A DNA stretch of 64,000 nt from Planctomycetota bacterium (GCA_009908915.1 JAAAOJ010000021.1:62001-126000); one strand, 5' to 3'; numbered from the stretch's first letter, positions 44,307 to 56,447 are shown. Notes: a model not told the origin generated them from the letters alone. Translations and numbers: made by a program.

Positions 44307-45077
44307 ATGCTGGCTGTCATCAGCGACATACATTCGAACACCGAAGCCCTGCGGGCGGTCCTCGACGATATCCGCCGGCGGAAGATCGAGACGATCCTCT
44401 GCCTGGGCGACATCGTCGGCTATGGGCCGGACCCGGGCCCCTGCCTGGATATGGTCATGGACACCTGCGAGACGGTGATCATGGGCAACCATGACTATGC
44501 CGTCCTCTACGAACCCGCGCGATTCAACCTCGGCGCCGAGCAGGCGGTCTTCTGGACGCGCCGAACGCTCGAGAACGATCCGAACCCGCAGAAGGTCGCC
44601 CGCCGCTGGGAATTCCTCGCGGCCATCGACGTGCGCATCACCCGTAGTGGCGAGGCGTACGGCATGGGCGAGTTGACCTTCGTCCACGGCAGCCCGCGTC
44701 GGCCGGTCAACGAGTATCTCTTCCCGGACGACATCTACAACAGTCCGGACAAGGTCACCGGCGTATTCGAGCGGTTCGAGCACGTCTGTTTCTGTGGCCA
44801 CACACACGTGCCCGGCGTATTCACCGACGGTCCGGACTTCTACAGCCCCGACGATCTGGACGGTACGTTCGAGGTCACCGGCAGCAAGGCCCTGATCAAC
44901 GTCGGTTCGGTCGGCCAGCCTCGAGACCGCGACCCCCGCTGCTGCTACGTGGTCGTCGAACCGGGCAACGTTCACTTTGTCCGCGTCGAGTACGACCCCG
45001 GCATCACCATGAGAAAAGTACACCGGATTCCTGACCTGGACGACTACCTCGGCACGCGCCTGCAGGAAGGCCGCTGA
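44307..45077 (+). CDS. Calcineurin-like metallophosphoesterase
   Basis: The 256-aa protein carries the full metal-binding set of small bacterial phosphodiesterases (YfcE/DUF2437-like family). The motifs are ISDIHSNTEAL, LGDIVGYGPDP, MGNHDYA, FVHGSPRRP and FCGHTHVPG. It should use two metals (Mn, Fe or Ni) to hydrolyse a phosphodiester or phosphomonoester in the cytoplasm. It has its own promoter with a dyad operator, and the gene for YidC follows 27 bp after its stop. Confidence 0.9.
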   Translation: MLAVISDIHSNTEALRAVLDDIRRRKIETILCLGDIVGYGPDPGPCLDMVMDTCETVIMGNHDYAVLYEPARFNLGAEQAVFWTRRTLENDPNPQKVARRWEFLAAIDVRITRSGEAYGMGELTFVHGSPRRPVNEYLFPDDIYNSPDKVTGVFERFEHVCFCGHTHVPGVFTDGPDFYSPDDLDGTFEVTGSKALINVGSVGQPRDRDPRCCYVVVEPGNVHFVRVEYDPGITMRKVHRIPDLDDYLGTRLQEGR

Positions 45078-45104
45078 GCCCCCGAACACATATCGGAGAC
45101 CTTC

Positions 45105-47447
45105 GTGGATAAACGTCGATTTGGCATCATGCTTCTGTTCGTAGCGGTCGGACTGGGACTGCTTGCCTGGCGCATGCATGACGCGTCCGCCCCACCCGCC
45201 GAAGACAACACCCCGGCCGAGACCGCCGAGACACCTCCCTCGCAAAACCCAGCCGACACGGGTCCGGACGCAAGTACCGCCGAACCGGCGACCGATGCAC
45301 CCGCCGATGACAAGGCTGCAGACGCCACCGCCGCAACCGCCGACGCAGACGAGCCGACGGCAGTCGACACCGAAACCGACGCCGATGGGCCGATGGCCGC
45401 CAATGCCGCCAATGCCGCCAATGCTGCCGCCCAACAGGCCGACACCGACGGCAAGGCCGAGACGCCCGCCGCGGTCTCGGCCAAGCCCACCCCGCGCCTG
45501 CGGTGGCTCTCCAAACGATATCCCGACAGTCGGCCGACGCTTGGATCGCTCTCGCCGGCAGACGGCTACAAGTTTCAAGTGCAGTTCGAGAACGGCCGGG
45601 CCGGCATCAACCACGTCAAGCTTGTCGACTACTTCGAAACGGTCCACGACAAGCAGCTCTGGGACGAGGTCGAACACAACGAAGCCGAGTATCAGCGCCG
45701 AGTCGCCGAGAAGCCCGCGTTGTATCGTGGCCACTATGGCGTAATCCGTCCGGTTGAATTCGGCGGCGTTCGCCACGTGGCGATGGCCACGCCGAACATC
45801 TCGCTTTACCGCGGCGAGGCGGACGAACCGGAGACGCTGACCGAGGTGATGAAGGCCGCCACGTGGCGGCTCGTCGAAACCAGCCGTGGCGAGGACAGCC
45901 AGTCGGTGACCTTCGCTCTGACACTCTACGAGGACCGCAACTGGGACCAGCCGGACGCCGCGCCCGACCGCGTGAAGGTGCTGACGCTACGGAAGACCTA
46001 CACGATCACACCCGGCAGCTACAGCATCGACATGTCGCTGCGGATGGTAAACCACACGGACGAATTGCTGCGCGTGACGGTGAATCAGGTCGGCCCGACC
46101 GGCGTACCGGAAGAGGGCTACGATCGCGACCAGCGGGAAGTCGTCGTTGCCAAGCTCGACGACGGGCATATTCAGGCCAACCGCGACGCGAACGTCCAGA
46201 AGCTCCTGGAAGCGCCCTGGGGCCAGACGCAGACCATTGGTGACAGCGACGCCGAGGCCGAGCCGGTCGTCTGGGTGGCCCTGGTCAATAAGTACTTCGG
46301 GGCGGTGATGTACCCGCGCCCGACAATCAAGGGCCAACTCAATGCCGTCAAGGCCAACGCCACCTACTACGTCGAGGCCGTCCAGGACACCGCCGTCGGA
46401 CCCGACGCCCCGTCCTCCGGCTCAGGCCGAATGTGGCTGACGGGCGCGTGGCTGAAGCAGCTGCGTCTCAAGCCCGCCGGTAAGGACGCATCCGAGACTA
46501 CCGTCAGCTTCGATATCTTCGCCGGCCCGAAGAAACGCCATCTGTTCCGCAAGACGCCCCTGTACGCCGACCTGAAGTACAGCGAGACGATCACCGCCCG
46601 CAGCTGCGTCTGCCCCGAGGCGTTGATCGCCTGGCTGCGGCGCGGGCTGCTGTGGCTGCTGGGCACCTTCAGCAGCATTCTCTTCGGCAACTACGGCCTG
46701 GCGATCATGCTGCTGGTGGCCGTCGTGCGACTGGTGCTGCACCCGCTGACCAAGAAGGGGCAGATCATGATGGCGACCACACAGAAGAAGATGGCCGCCA
46801 TCAAGCCGCAGATGGACCGCATTCGCGAGAAGCATGCCAACGACAAGGCGACCCAGCAGCGCGAGATGATGAAACTCTACAAGGAAAACGGCACGGGCAT
46901 GGGCGGCATGCTCGGCTGCCTGCCGATGCTCCTGCAGATGCCGATCTGGATCGCCCTGTTCAGCGGACTGAACTCGTCGGTCGAACTGCGCCACGCGGCC
47001 TTCCTGCCGGTGTGGATTACCGACCTGTCCGTGCCGGACCAGCTGTTGAGCTTCGGCAGTCCGCTACCGTGGATCGGCGAGTACTTCAACCTTCTGCCGC
47101 TGCTGCTGGCCGCGAGCATGTACATGCAGAGCAAGCTGAATCCCTCGATGTCCGGCTCCACGGCGAGCATGACGCCCGAGCAGGAACAACAACAGAAGAT
47201 GATGCGCGTCATGATGCCCGCCATGATGCTGCTGTTCTTCTACAAGATGCCGTCCGGCCTGAACCTCTATATCATGGCCTCGACGACCGTCGGCGTGGTC
47301 GAGCAGTACTACATCCGCAAGCACATCCGCGAACAGGACGAACTGGAAGGCTCCGGCGGCGAGATGACCGTCAAGGCACCGGGCAAGGGCTCGCGGTCCA
47401 ACCGGCCGAAGAAGCCCAAGGGTCCGTTCTGGCACAAACAGGGATGA
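45105..47447 (+). CDS. yidC: Membrane protein insertase YidC
   Basis: The GTG at 45105 is 27 bp after the phosphoesterase stop, with GGAGA upstream. The 780-aa protein starts with a membrane helix (IMLLFVAVGLGLLAWRM). A Pro/Ala/Asp-rich low-complexity segment of about 110 residues follows (PADDKAADATAATADADEPT), then a large periplasmic beta domain (about 130-500). The C-terminal insertase core has five helices (LLWLLGTFSSILFGNYGLAI; HPLTKKGQIMMATTQKKMAA; GCLPMLLQMPIWIALFSGLN). The tail is Lys/Arg-rich, as in ribosome-binding YidC. The linker makes it longer than the usual 550 aa. It inserts membrane proteins. Confidence 0.95.
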   Translation: MDKRRFGIMLLFVAVGLGLLAWRMHDASAPPAEDNTPAETAETPPSQNPADTGPDASTAEPATDAPADDKAADATAATADADEPTAVDTETDADGPMAANAANAANAAAQQADTDGKAETPAAVSAKPTPRLRWLSKRYPDSRPTLGSLSPADGYKFQVQFENGRAGINHVKLVDYFETVHDKQLWDEVEHNEAEYQRRVAEKPALYRGHYGVIRPVEFGGVRHVAMATPNISLYRGEADEPETLTEVMKAATWRLVETSRGEDSQSVTFALTLYEDRNWDQPDAAPDRVKVLTLRKTYTITPGSYSIDMSLRMVNHTDELLRVTVNQVGPTGVPEEGYDRDQREVVVAKLDDGHIQANRDANVQKLLEAPWGQTQTIGDSDAEAEPVVWVALVNKYFGAVMYPRPTIKGQLNAVKANATYYVEAVQDTAVGPDAPSSGSGRMWLTGAWLKQLRLKPAGKDASETTVSFDIFAGPKKRHLFRKTPLYADLKYSETITARSCVCPEALIAWLRRGLLWLLGTFSSILFGNYGLAIMLLVAVVRLVLHPLTKKGQIMMATTQKKMAAIKPQMDRIREKHANDKATQQREMMKLYKENGTGMGGMLGCLPMLLQMPIWIALFSGLNSSVELRHAAFLPVWITDLSVPDQLLSFGSPLPWIGEYFNLLPLLLAASMYMQSKLNPSMSGSTASMTPEQEQQQKMMRVMMPAMMLLFFYKMPSGLNLYIMASTTVGVVEQYYIRKHIREQDELEGSGGEMTVKAPGKGSRSNRPKKPKGPFWHKQG

Positions 47448-47512
47448 AAGGCGTCCCAGACGATCCGTTTGTTGGTAGAATTGGCAAAGTCTGTTGGTAC
47501 AAGGCGCATGGT

Positions 47513-50420
<2,908 letters not shown>

Positions 50421-50454
50421 TCAATCTGCGTGTCGCCAGTGTGCGAAACGTCCA

Positions 50455-50530
50455 CTTAACAGCCCGTCTAGAAATGGATCACGTCGCGAAGTCGAGGCAT
50501 TGTCTATCTATACGGAAACGGGCTGTTAAG
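50455..50530. repeat. Complete copy of the dispersed palindromic repeat with 13-bp terminal inverted repeats
   Basis: cttaacagcccgt (50455-50467) and acgggctgttaag (50518-50530) are perfect inverted repeats bounding a 76-bp element. The interior (gaaatggatcacgtcgcgaa, then gtcgaggcatt) recurs at 26691 and in part at 9976. It is in the region upstream of gyrB. Confidence 0.8.
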
Positions 50531-50546
50531 CCCCGAAAAACGGGGC
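50530..50546. terminator. Perfect small hairpin next to the repeat
   Basis: gccccg and cggggc flank aaaaa at 50530-50546. The hairpin is symmetric and can act on both strands; there is no T-run after it. Confidence 0.4.
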
Positions 50547-50553
50547 CAAACTA

Positions 50554-50565
50554 AATGACGTCATT
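50554..50565. other. 12-bp perfect palindrome aatgacgtcatt
   Basis: The palindrome is AT-rich and lies between gyrB and the acylphosphatase gene, about 150 bp upstream of the gyrB start. A possible dimeric regulator site. Confidence 0.35.
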
Positions 50566-50736
50566 ATCGCAGGCCGGTCCACGAGACGCCAGCTTTCTTT
50601 CGGCGTCCCGGAGGCACAATCCGGGGATATGAGACAACAGATGACGCAGATCAGGCGAATGACTCGGATGGTCTGGGCACATGGAGTTGCTTCGCGGCAT
50701 GCGCTGAATTGGCGAGATTCGCGTTCCTTTCCCGCG

Positions 50737-51009
50737 TCAGTGCTTCACACCGAAGCCGCTGTAGTTGCCGCTCGCCGGCGCGGTCTGCCGACTGACCCCG
50801 CGGATGTGCCCGCTCATGCGGTCGCGAACGTCGTTGACGAAGGCGTCGATTTCCTTCCTCTCGCCCTCGGCTACCAGTTCCACCCGCCCGTCGGGCAGGT
50901 TCTTGACGTAGCCTGTCACGTCATAATCGTTCGCCGTCCGCGTCGTCGCGTACCGAAAGCCCACGCCCTGCACGTTGCCTTTGAAATGCACAATGCGTTG
51001 CTCTGCCAT
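50737..51009 (-). CDS. acyP: Acylphosphatase
   Basis: The 90-aa protein is a typical acylphosphatase with the active-site segment VQGVGFRYATTRTAN (Arg) and KNLPDGRVELVAEG (Asn). It hydrolyses carboxyl-phosphate bonds such as those of acyl phosphates. The ATG at 51009 and a promoter at 51019-51047 on the same strand give a very short leader. It is divergent from the nucleotidyltransferase gene 67 bp away. Confidence 0.95.
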   Translation of the reverse strand: MAEQRIVHFKGNVQGVGFRYATTRTANDYDVTGYVKNLPDGRVELVAEGERKEIDAFVNDVRDRMSGHIRGVSRQTAPASGNYSGFGVKH

Positions 51010-51018
51010 GGTGGGTGT

Positions 51019-51047
51019 ATTCTAACGCCGCGGTGAGCAATTGTCAT
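51019..51047 (-). promoter_or_regulatory. Promoter of the acylphosphatase gene
   Basis: Reading on the minus strand, ATGACA (51047-51042) and TAGAAT (51024-51019) are 17 bp apart. The transcript would start at or just before the ATG at 51009, so it is near-leaderless. Confidence 0.5.
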
Positions 51048-51076
51048 CTTCGTCGCCGCGCGGTACGCTGCCCGGT

Positions 51077-51934
51077 ATGACACTCGACACTGCACTGCGA
51101 GCGGTCATCCCCGTCGCCGGCCTGGGCACCCGCATGATGCCCTGGACGGCCGCCGCCCCCAAGGCGCTGCTGCCGCTGGTCGACCCCCACCGCCGTATCC
51201 GGCCGGTGATCCACTGGATCCTCGCCGACGCGAAGGCCGCCGGTGTCGATGCCGCCGCCCTGGTAATCTCGCCCGACCAGCAGCCGCTCCTGCGGACGTA
51301 CCTCGACGCCCTCGACGCCGAACAGCGCGACGAAGTGCCGTCCCGCATCGAGATGATCATTCAGGATCGGCCGGCCGGCTTTGGCGAGGCGGTCCTGCGG
51401 ACGCAGGAATTCGTGGGCGCTGCGGCGGTGATGGTCATGCTGGGCGACCACGTCCATATGGCCGATCTCGGCTGTCCGCCACCCGCAGCCCAGGTGGCCC
51501 GGGCGTGGCGGGACCACCGCGGCACGGCCATGATCGGCGTGCAGGTGGTGGACGCCGACGAGCTGCCGCGGGTGGGCACGTGTCGCGGCGAACCGACCGA
51601 CGAGCCCGGCCTGTACGTCTGCTCGGTCTTCGTTGAGAAACCCCCGGCCGAGGTCGCCCGTGGCGAGCTTCGCACGCCCGGCCTGGCAAACGGCACGTAC
51701 CTGGCGCACAACGGCATCTATATTTTCTCAGCGGCGATCTACGACTGCCTGGGCGAGTTGGCCGCCGGGGCCAACGACGGCGAGGTCGAACTCGCGGCCG
51801 CCCAGGCGCTGCTGCTGAATCGCTGCCGCGGCGACTATCGGCTGTTTCATCCGGACGGCCGCGCCTGCGACGTCGGGACGCCCGGCGGCTACGCGGCCAC
51901 ATTCGAAGCCTTCGCCGCACACGGCGACAGATAG
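51077..51934 (+). CDS. Nucleotidyltransferase, GalU-like (UTP-glucose-1-phosphate uridylyltransferase family)
   Basis: The 285-aa protein starts MTLDTALRAVIPVAGLGTRMM, then PKALLPLVD, the GxGTRxxP and PK motifs of sugar-1-phosphate nucleotidyltransferases. MVMLGDHVHMAD has the metal-binding Asp, and VEKPP and AHNGIYIFSAAIYDCL follow as in GalU. It makes a UDP- or dTDP-sugar from a sugar phosphate and NTP. The exact nucleotide is not certain. The ATG at 51077 is preferred over one 36 nt upstream. Confidence 0.8.
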   Translation: MTLDTALRAVIPVAGLGTRMMPWTAAAPKALLPLVDPHRRIRPVIHWILADAKAAGVDAAALVISPDQQPLLRTYLDALDAEQRDEVPSRIEMIIQDRPAGFGEAVLRTQEFVGAAAVMVMLGDHVHMADLGCPPPAAQVARAWRDHRGTAMIGVQVVDADELPRVGTCRGEPTDEPGLYVCSVFVEKPPAEVARGELRTPGLANGTYLAHNGIYIFSAAIYDCLGELAAGANDGEVELAAAQALLLNRCRGDYRLFHPDGRACDVGTPGGYAATFEAFAAHGDR

Positions 51935-51942
51935 ACCCCCCG

Positions 51943-51971
51943 TTGGCAGGGCCCGCCCGAGCGGTTATAGT
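51943..51971 (+). promoter_or_regulatory. Promoter of the aminotransferase gene
   Basis: TTGGCA (51943-51948) and TATAGT (51966-51971) are exactly 17 bp apart. Transcription would begin near 51978, giving a leader of about 30 nt before the ATG at 52008. Confidence 0.6.
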
Positions 51972-52007
51972 AGCCATCCCGTCCCCGTAAGAGACGTTGG
52001 AGTGTGC

Positions 52008-52883
52008 ATGAAGATCTGGATGAACGGAAACCTGGTAGACCAAAGTGACGCTAAGGTCAGCGTCTTTGACCACGGCGTGCTGTACGGCGATGGCGTCTTC
52101 GAAGGCATCCGCGTGTACGGCGGACGCATTTTCCAATGCACGGCCCACCTCGACCGGCTGTTCGAATCCGCCTCGTTGATTCGCCTGGAGATCGCTTACT
52201 CCGCCGAGCAACTCGAAGAGGCGATGGTGGACTGCGTCGAGGCCAACAGCCTGGAGAGCGGCTACATTCGCCTGGTCGTAACGCGCGGGCCGGGCACGCT
52301 GGGCCTGGACCCCTTCAAGTGTCCCCAGCCGAATGTCTTCATCATTGCCGATCAACTGAAGATGTACGACGAGGAAATGTACCAAAACGGGATGGCCATC
52401 ATCCTGGCCGACACCGTACGCGTCTCGCCGAGTATGATCCCCTCGAAGGTCAAGAGCCTCAACTACCTCAACAATATTCTCGCCAAAATCGAGGCAGTCG
52501 ACGCCGGCGTATCCGAAGCGATGATGCTCAACGCCGCAGGCCAGGTCTCCGAGTGTACGGGCGACAACATCTTCCTCGTGCGGGATGGCAAGGTCATCAC
52601 TCCGCCGCTGGCAGCAAGCGTCCTGCCGGGCATTACGCGCAACGTCGTGATGCACCTTGCCCAGCGGCTGGGCTACGAGGTCCGCCAGGAGGCCTTTGGT
52701 ATCGATACGGTCTATGCCGCCGACGAGTGCTTTCTGACCGGTACGGGTGCGGAGGTTATCGCTGTCACCTCCGTCGACGGCAACGTGATGGGCGACGGAA
52801 ACGTCGGCCCGGTGACACAGACACTGCTGCACGCTTTCCGGGCGTTGACCGAGACCGACGAGCAGATTCCCTACGACTCCTGA
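52008..52883 (+). CDS. ilvE: Branched-chain amino acid aminotransferase
   Basis: The 291-aa fold-type IV PLP enzyme has its Schiff-base lysine at K149 (KVKSLNYLNNILAK). The N-terminal FDHGVLYGDGVFEGIRVY and the C-terminal SECTGDNIFLV and FLTGTGAEVIAVTSVDG patterns fit the family. It makes Leu, Ile and Val from their keto acids with glutamate. GGAG lies 5 nt upstream of the ATG at 52008; an in-frame GTG at 52002 is an alternative. The stop is 3 bp before the end of the convergent DUF4159 gene. Confidence 0.95.
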   Translation: MKIWMNGNLVDQSDAKVSVFDHGVLYGDGVFEGIRVYGGRIFQCTAHLDRLFESASLIRLEIAYSAEQLEEAMVDCVEANSLESGYIRLVVTRGPGTLGLDPFKCPQPNVFIIADQLKMYDEEMYQNGMAIILADTVRVSPSMIPSKVKSLNYLNNILAKIEAVDAGVSEAMMLNAAGQVSECTGDNIFLVRDGKVITPPLAASVLPGITRNVVMHLAQRLGYEVRQEAFGIDTVYAADECFLTGTGAEVIAVTSVDGNVMGDGNVGPVTQTLLHAFRALTETDEQIPYDS

Positions 52884-52886
52884 TGG

Positions 52887-55151
52887 TCAGTCGGCCAGGG
52901 CGTTGTGGCGAGCAGCGTAAGCGTAGAGAATCACGTTGAGCACGATCCGCCGCGCGTCGTCCGAGACATAGCCGTATGCGTCGTAAGGCGGGTCGCCCTC
53001 CGCCGGAGCCGACAGGGCCATCGGGCTCAGCACCGCGACGACCCGACCCTCTTTCTCCACGCCGAACAGGCGGGGTGCGCCGTCCGCGCGGCCAAGCTTC
53101 TGGCGAGCGTTGCGGCTGTAGGTCACGGTCGTGACGTCGCTGCCGATACCGCCGCCGAACCGGCCGGTCAGTAGCGGATGGTCGACCGTCAGCGGCTTGA
53201 CGCTGCTGGACCCGAAGATCAGTTCGACCTGCTCGAGCGCGTCCTCGTAGAAAGCCTCGTCGCCGTAGGCGGCATCGACCAGCAGCAGGCCGCCGGCGGC
53301 GTTGACGTAGTCGTCGATGTTCTCGCGGTGGACGGGCATGAGGCCGTCGAGCTTCGAGCCGGTCAACCAGAGCATCATCAGGTCCTTCGGGATGTCCTGG
53401 TTCGGGCGGACGTCGCGGCTGCGGACGCCCACGCTGATGGCGGCGGCAAGCGCGCGGGAGAGGGCCTCAGCGGCCCCGGCGCTGGCGTTCCAGTCACCAT
53501 CATGCATCAGTCGCCCGATATCGATGAACCGCTCGGGTTCGATGGCCGGGGCGCGCTGCAGCGTGGGATCAAACTTTCGACCATCGACCGCCCCGCCGGT
53601 GACAAATGTGACCACATTGGCGAGCAGTTCAAAGGCGTCGGCGGTCGTTTCGTCGTAGCCGCGCTGCCAGTCCATGGTCACGCGACCCGGCAGGAGGAAC
53701 ACCCGTCGCCGCGCGCGGCTGGCGATGGCCGTGATGGCCAGGCCCTGGATATCGTTCGACACGCGAAGCAGCGGATGGTCGTCGGGCAGCGCCGCCGACC
53801 CGTAGCCGTCCATCAGGGCGCGGAACCATTCGTCGGCTGTCCGCGCGAAGACCGGGTCTTCGCCGGCCGGGCCAATCAGCACGGTCCCGCCGGCCTGTAG
53901 GTAACGGGCGATCGTCTCGCGCGCCGAGGCGGGGAGTGAAAATGCGCCTCTCCCGGTCAGGACCAGGATCGGCGCCTGCCGAAGCAGCTGCAACGGCGCG
54001 TCGGCGGGCACGTCGCGCCAACCGGCGTCGATACCCAGTTCACGTTGCACCCACGCCGTCGCCCGGGCCATATCGGTCGACGCAGAGGCCGGACGATGTG
54101 CCCCGACGAGGACACGATTCACCAGCAGGGGTCGACGCGCCTCGGCCAACGCCAGAGCGGCCCAGGCCGTGGCGACCACATCACTCTCGGCCAGCGGCTG
54201 GCCGTTGAAATGCCCGTCGCGCTGCTGGGCGGAGAGCAGTCGGCGGGCGAGTTCGTTGTCCAGCGTGCGGCCAGCCAGCACGAGCGGTGAGAATGTCTGC
54301 GGCGAGCGGATAAGGAAGTAGCGGTACGCGAAGTCAGGCCGATCGCCCCACGGCCAGACGGGCACGCGGTTGACGTTGTAATGCGTCGCCAGCCAGCTCA
54401 GGGCTCGGCGCTGCGTCGTTTCGATCTGGGCCGTGCCGTCGCGCCGAATCGCGCCGGCGGCCGCCGCGGCGGCCGCCGTCGCCGAGCCGTGGCTCATTCC
54501 GCGAACGCGCACGGGTTCGGCACCGGGCGGATAGTGGCCGAACCCACCATCGTCGTTGGCGGTGGCGGTGAGGAAGGTCGCCGCTCGCCGCCAGTGCTCC
54601 GGCGGAATCGTCATGCTCGCCTGCTTGGCGTCGGAGAGGGCAAGAATCGCCAGGGACGTGCTGAAGGTGTTAGACGGCCCGGCGTCGCGGCGTTCGGCCC
54701 AGCCGCCATCGCCCCGCTGGCCGGCCATCAGCCAGTGGATGTCGGCGTCGAGTTGGGTTCGGGCGTCGCGCCCAATCGCTGCGCTGAACAGCGCCCGCAG
54801 GGCACGCGCGTTGGTCTGCCCCGGGTCAAGTGCATTGAGGTACGTACGCGCGTTGTCAACGTTCGGCTGGCCCGCCTCTTCGCCGGCGGCCAGCAAGGCC
54901 CAGGCTGCCAGTGCGGTTCGGCCTCCGTCGGCATAGCGGCGGTGATGTCCGGGCCAGCTCCCGTCCTCGGCCTGTTGGTTCTTCAGCCAGTCGACCGCCC
55001 GATTGAGTGCGGAGTCGACCTGTCGGTCGCTCGGCGGCACAGTGACCTTCAACCCGGCGGTGGCGGTCGCTGCCACCGCGCAGAGCAGGCATGCACCGGC
55101 CAGCAGTCGGAATGCAGGGCGTGACGTGGATGTCGTAACAACGCGACTCAA
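52887..55151 (-). CDS. DUF4159 protein with N-terminal cyclase-like helical repeats
   Basis: The 754-aa secreted protein starts at a TTG one base after the stop of the upstream gene. It has a signal peptide (RLLAGACLLCAVAATATAG). Residues about 45-370 carry QW-like repeats of a squalene-cyclase/prenyltransferase-type alpha barrel (NQQAEDGSW, AGQRGDGGW, TANDDGGFG, AQQRDGHF). Residues about 380-470 and 575-750 are two DUF4159 domains (APILVLTGRGAFSLPASARE; NAAGGLLLVDAAYGDEAFYE). Such proteins are common in planctomycetes and their function is unknown. The order relative to the truncated gene upstream suggests a co-expressed pair. No catalytic DXDD-type residue is seen, so cyclase activity is unlikely. 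Confidence 0.8.
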   Translation of the reverse strand: MSRVVTTSTSRPAFRLLAGACLLCAVAATATAGLKVTVPPSDRQVDSALNRAVDWLKNQQAEDGSWPGHHRRYADGGRTALAAWALLAAGEEAGQPNVDNARTYLNALDPGQTNARALRALFSAAIGRDARTQLDADIHWLMAGQRGDGGWAERRDAGPSNTFSTSLAILALSDAKQASMTIPPEHWRRAATFLTATANDDGGFGHYPPGAEPVRVRGMSHGSATAAAAAAAGAIRRDGTAQIETTQRRALSWLATHYNVNRVPVWPWGDRPDFAYRYFLIRSPQTFSPLVLAGRTLDNELARRLLSAQQRDGHFNGQPLAESDVVATAWAALALAEARRPLLVNRVLVGAHRPASASTDMARATAWVQRELGIDAGWRDVPADAPLQLLRQAPILVLTGRGAFSLPASARETIARYLQAGGTVLIGPAGEDPVFARTADEWFRALMDGYGSAALPDDHPLLRVSNDIQGLAITAIASRARRRVFLLPGRVTMDWQRGYDETTADAFELLANVVTFVTGGAVDGRKFDPTLQRAPAIEPERFIDIGRLMHDGDWNASAGAAEALSRALAAAISVGVRSRDVRPNQDIPKDLMMLWLTGSKLDGLMPVHRENIDDYVNAAGGLLLVDAAYGDEAFYEDALEQVELIFGSSSVKPLTVDHPLLTGRFGGGIGSDVTTVTYSRNARQKLGRADGAPRLFGVEKEGRVVAVLSPMALSAPAEGDPPYDAYGYVSDDARRIVLNVILYAYAARHNALAD

Positions 55152-55152
55152 A

Positions 55153-56424
55153 TCAGTAGTTGATCAGGTAGAGGAACATCGCCAGGGCCAGTCGTTTGCC
55201 ATCGGCGTCCGCGTAGCCCACGCAGGAGTACGGGTGGTCGCCTTCCAGGCTGCAGCTCCAGTCATACTGGCTGTAAAGGATAACCGTCCGGCCGTCGATT
55301 GTCACGCTCTCCAGCGGCGGCCGGGACGTGCCCCGTGCGGTGATGCGTTTGGCCATCGCTGGCCTGCACCGCAGCTCGCCGAGGTCGATGCCGGTTTCGC
55401 CTCGGTCGATCGGATGATCGGCGGGTAGGATTGTCAGCGATTCGTCCGGGAACAACTGCGTCGCCATCTGACGGAAGGCGGTGTCGAAGGGCTTTCGCCC
55501 GCAGCAGGCGTCGGCGAGCAGGACGCCGCCGCGCTGGAGATAGCGGCGCATGGCGGCGATGTCATCGTCGTCACATTCGAAACCGCTATGGCCCTGCATG
55601 AAGACGATGGGGTACTCGTAGAGGCTGTTGTCCGTGGGGCGGATGTGGCGACTGCGGGCGACGACGTCGACCTTCGCGCGGTCGCGCAGCTGGTCGCGGC
55701 CGGTGGCGTAGGCGGCAATGTTCGTGCCGAGTTGAAAGGCCAGCTCGCTGTGGACCGGGATGTCCTGCAGTTCCCACAGGCAGCTCAGCGCCCGCGGCGA
55801 GAAGAACGCGCCCATTCGGCAGCCGATCTGGACGGCCTGGAGGTCATAGGTCGTATCGAGGTCATAGACGCTGCTGAAGACAGGGTGGTCGCCGCGCAGT
55901 GCTGCCAGCGGATAGTCCGGCCAGAGTTGGGCGGCCAGTTTGCGGAAGCCGGCCTTGAAGTCATCTGAGCCGCAGCATGCCTCCAACAGCAGCGTCCCGC
56001 CCGCGCGATCGACGTAGGCCTGCAGCTTTGCTTTCTGCGCGTCGGTGAAGGTGGGAAACTTGTGACCGGCGATGAAGAGGATGGGACTCTGGCGAAGCTG
56101 TTCCAGCGACAGGTCGAGCGAAGCCGACTGCCAGGTTGTCCGCTTGCCGAGCGTCTCGCCGATGAACGCGGTGAGGTGCTCGAAGTCGTTGATGTTGCGG
56201 TTCCAGTCGGCCGAATGCTGGAGCTTCTGGATGAGCACCGGCCGGTTGCCCTTGGCCAGGAACAGCAGGCAGAAGGCGGTCGTGCTGCCGTAACTCTTCT
56301 CGCCGCGGCGACGATAGGCCCAGCCGCCGTCGGTGTTCTGCGAGGCGACGAAGTGGCGGTTGGTGAGGGTCCAGACGGCACGGGGGACAGGGACCCGAAC
56401 CACAAGTGCCGAAATACGCGTCAT
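55153..56424 (-). CDS. Truncated DUF4159 protein
   Basis: The 423-aa product keeps only the end of the helical-repeat domain (ASQNTDGGWAYRRRGE, TTAFCLLFLAKG), then two tandem DUF4159 modules. Module one is SPILFIAGHKFPTFTDAQKA with LLLEACCGSDDF. Module two is YPIVFMQGHSGFECDDDD with LLADACCGRKPFD. It has no signal peptide, unlike its downstream paralog. The first ATG lies immediately behind the palindromic hairpin at 56426-56447 and has no ribosome site. The gene has probably lost its 5' part. It may be a pseudogene or make a cytoplasmic fragment. Confidence 0.75.
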   Translation of the reverse strand: MTRISALVVRVPVPRAVWTLTNRHFVASQNTDGGWAYRRRGEKSYGSTTAFCLLFLAKGNRPVLIQKLQHSADWNRNINDFEHLTAFIGETLGKRTTWQSASLDLSLEQLRQSPILFIAGHKFPTFTDAQKAKLQAYVDRAGGTLLLEACCGSDDFKAGFRKLAAQLWPDYPLAALRGDHPVFSSVYDLDTTYDLQAVQIGCRMGAFFSPRALSCLWELQDIPVHSELAFQLGTNIAAYATGRDQLRDRAKVDVVARSRHIRPTDNSLYEYPIVFMQGHSGFECDDDDIAAMRRYLQRGGVLLADACCGRKPFDTAFRQMATQLFPDESLTILPADHPIDRGETGIDLGELRCRPAMAKRITARGTSRPPLESVTIDGRTVILYSQYDWSCSLEGDHPYSCVGYADADGKRLALAMFLYLINY

Positions 56425-56425
56425 A

Positions 56426-56447
56426 ACAGTCCGTTCAAAAACGGCTG
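56426..56447. repeat. Collapsed copy of the palindromic repeat (hairpin)
   Basis: acagtccgtt and aacggctg pair around caaaa between the BY-kinase-like and truncated DUF4159 genes. It is just the two ends of the dispersed repeat joined without the middle, so it may derive from an internal deletion of the element. It may also act as a terminator. Confidence 0.6.
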
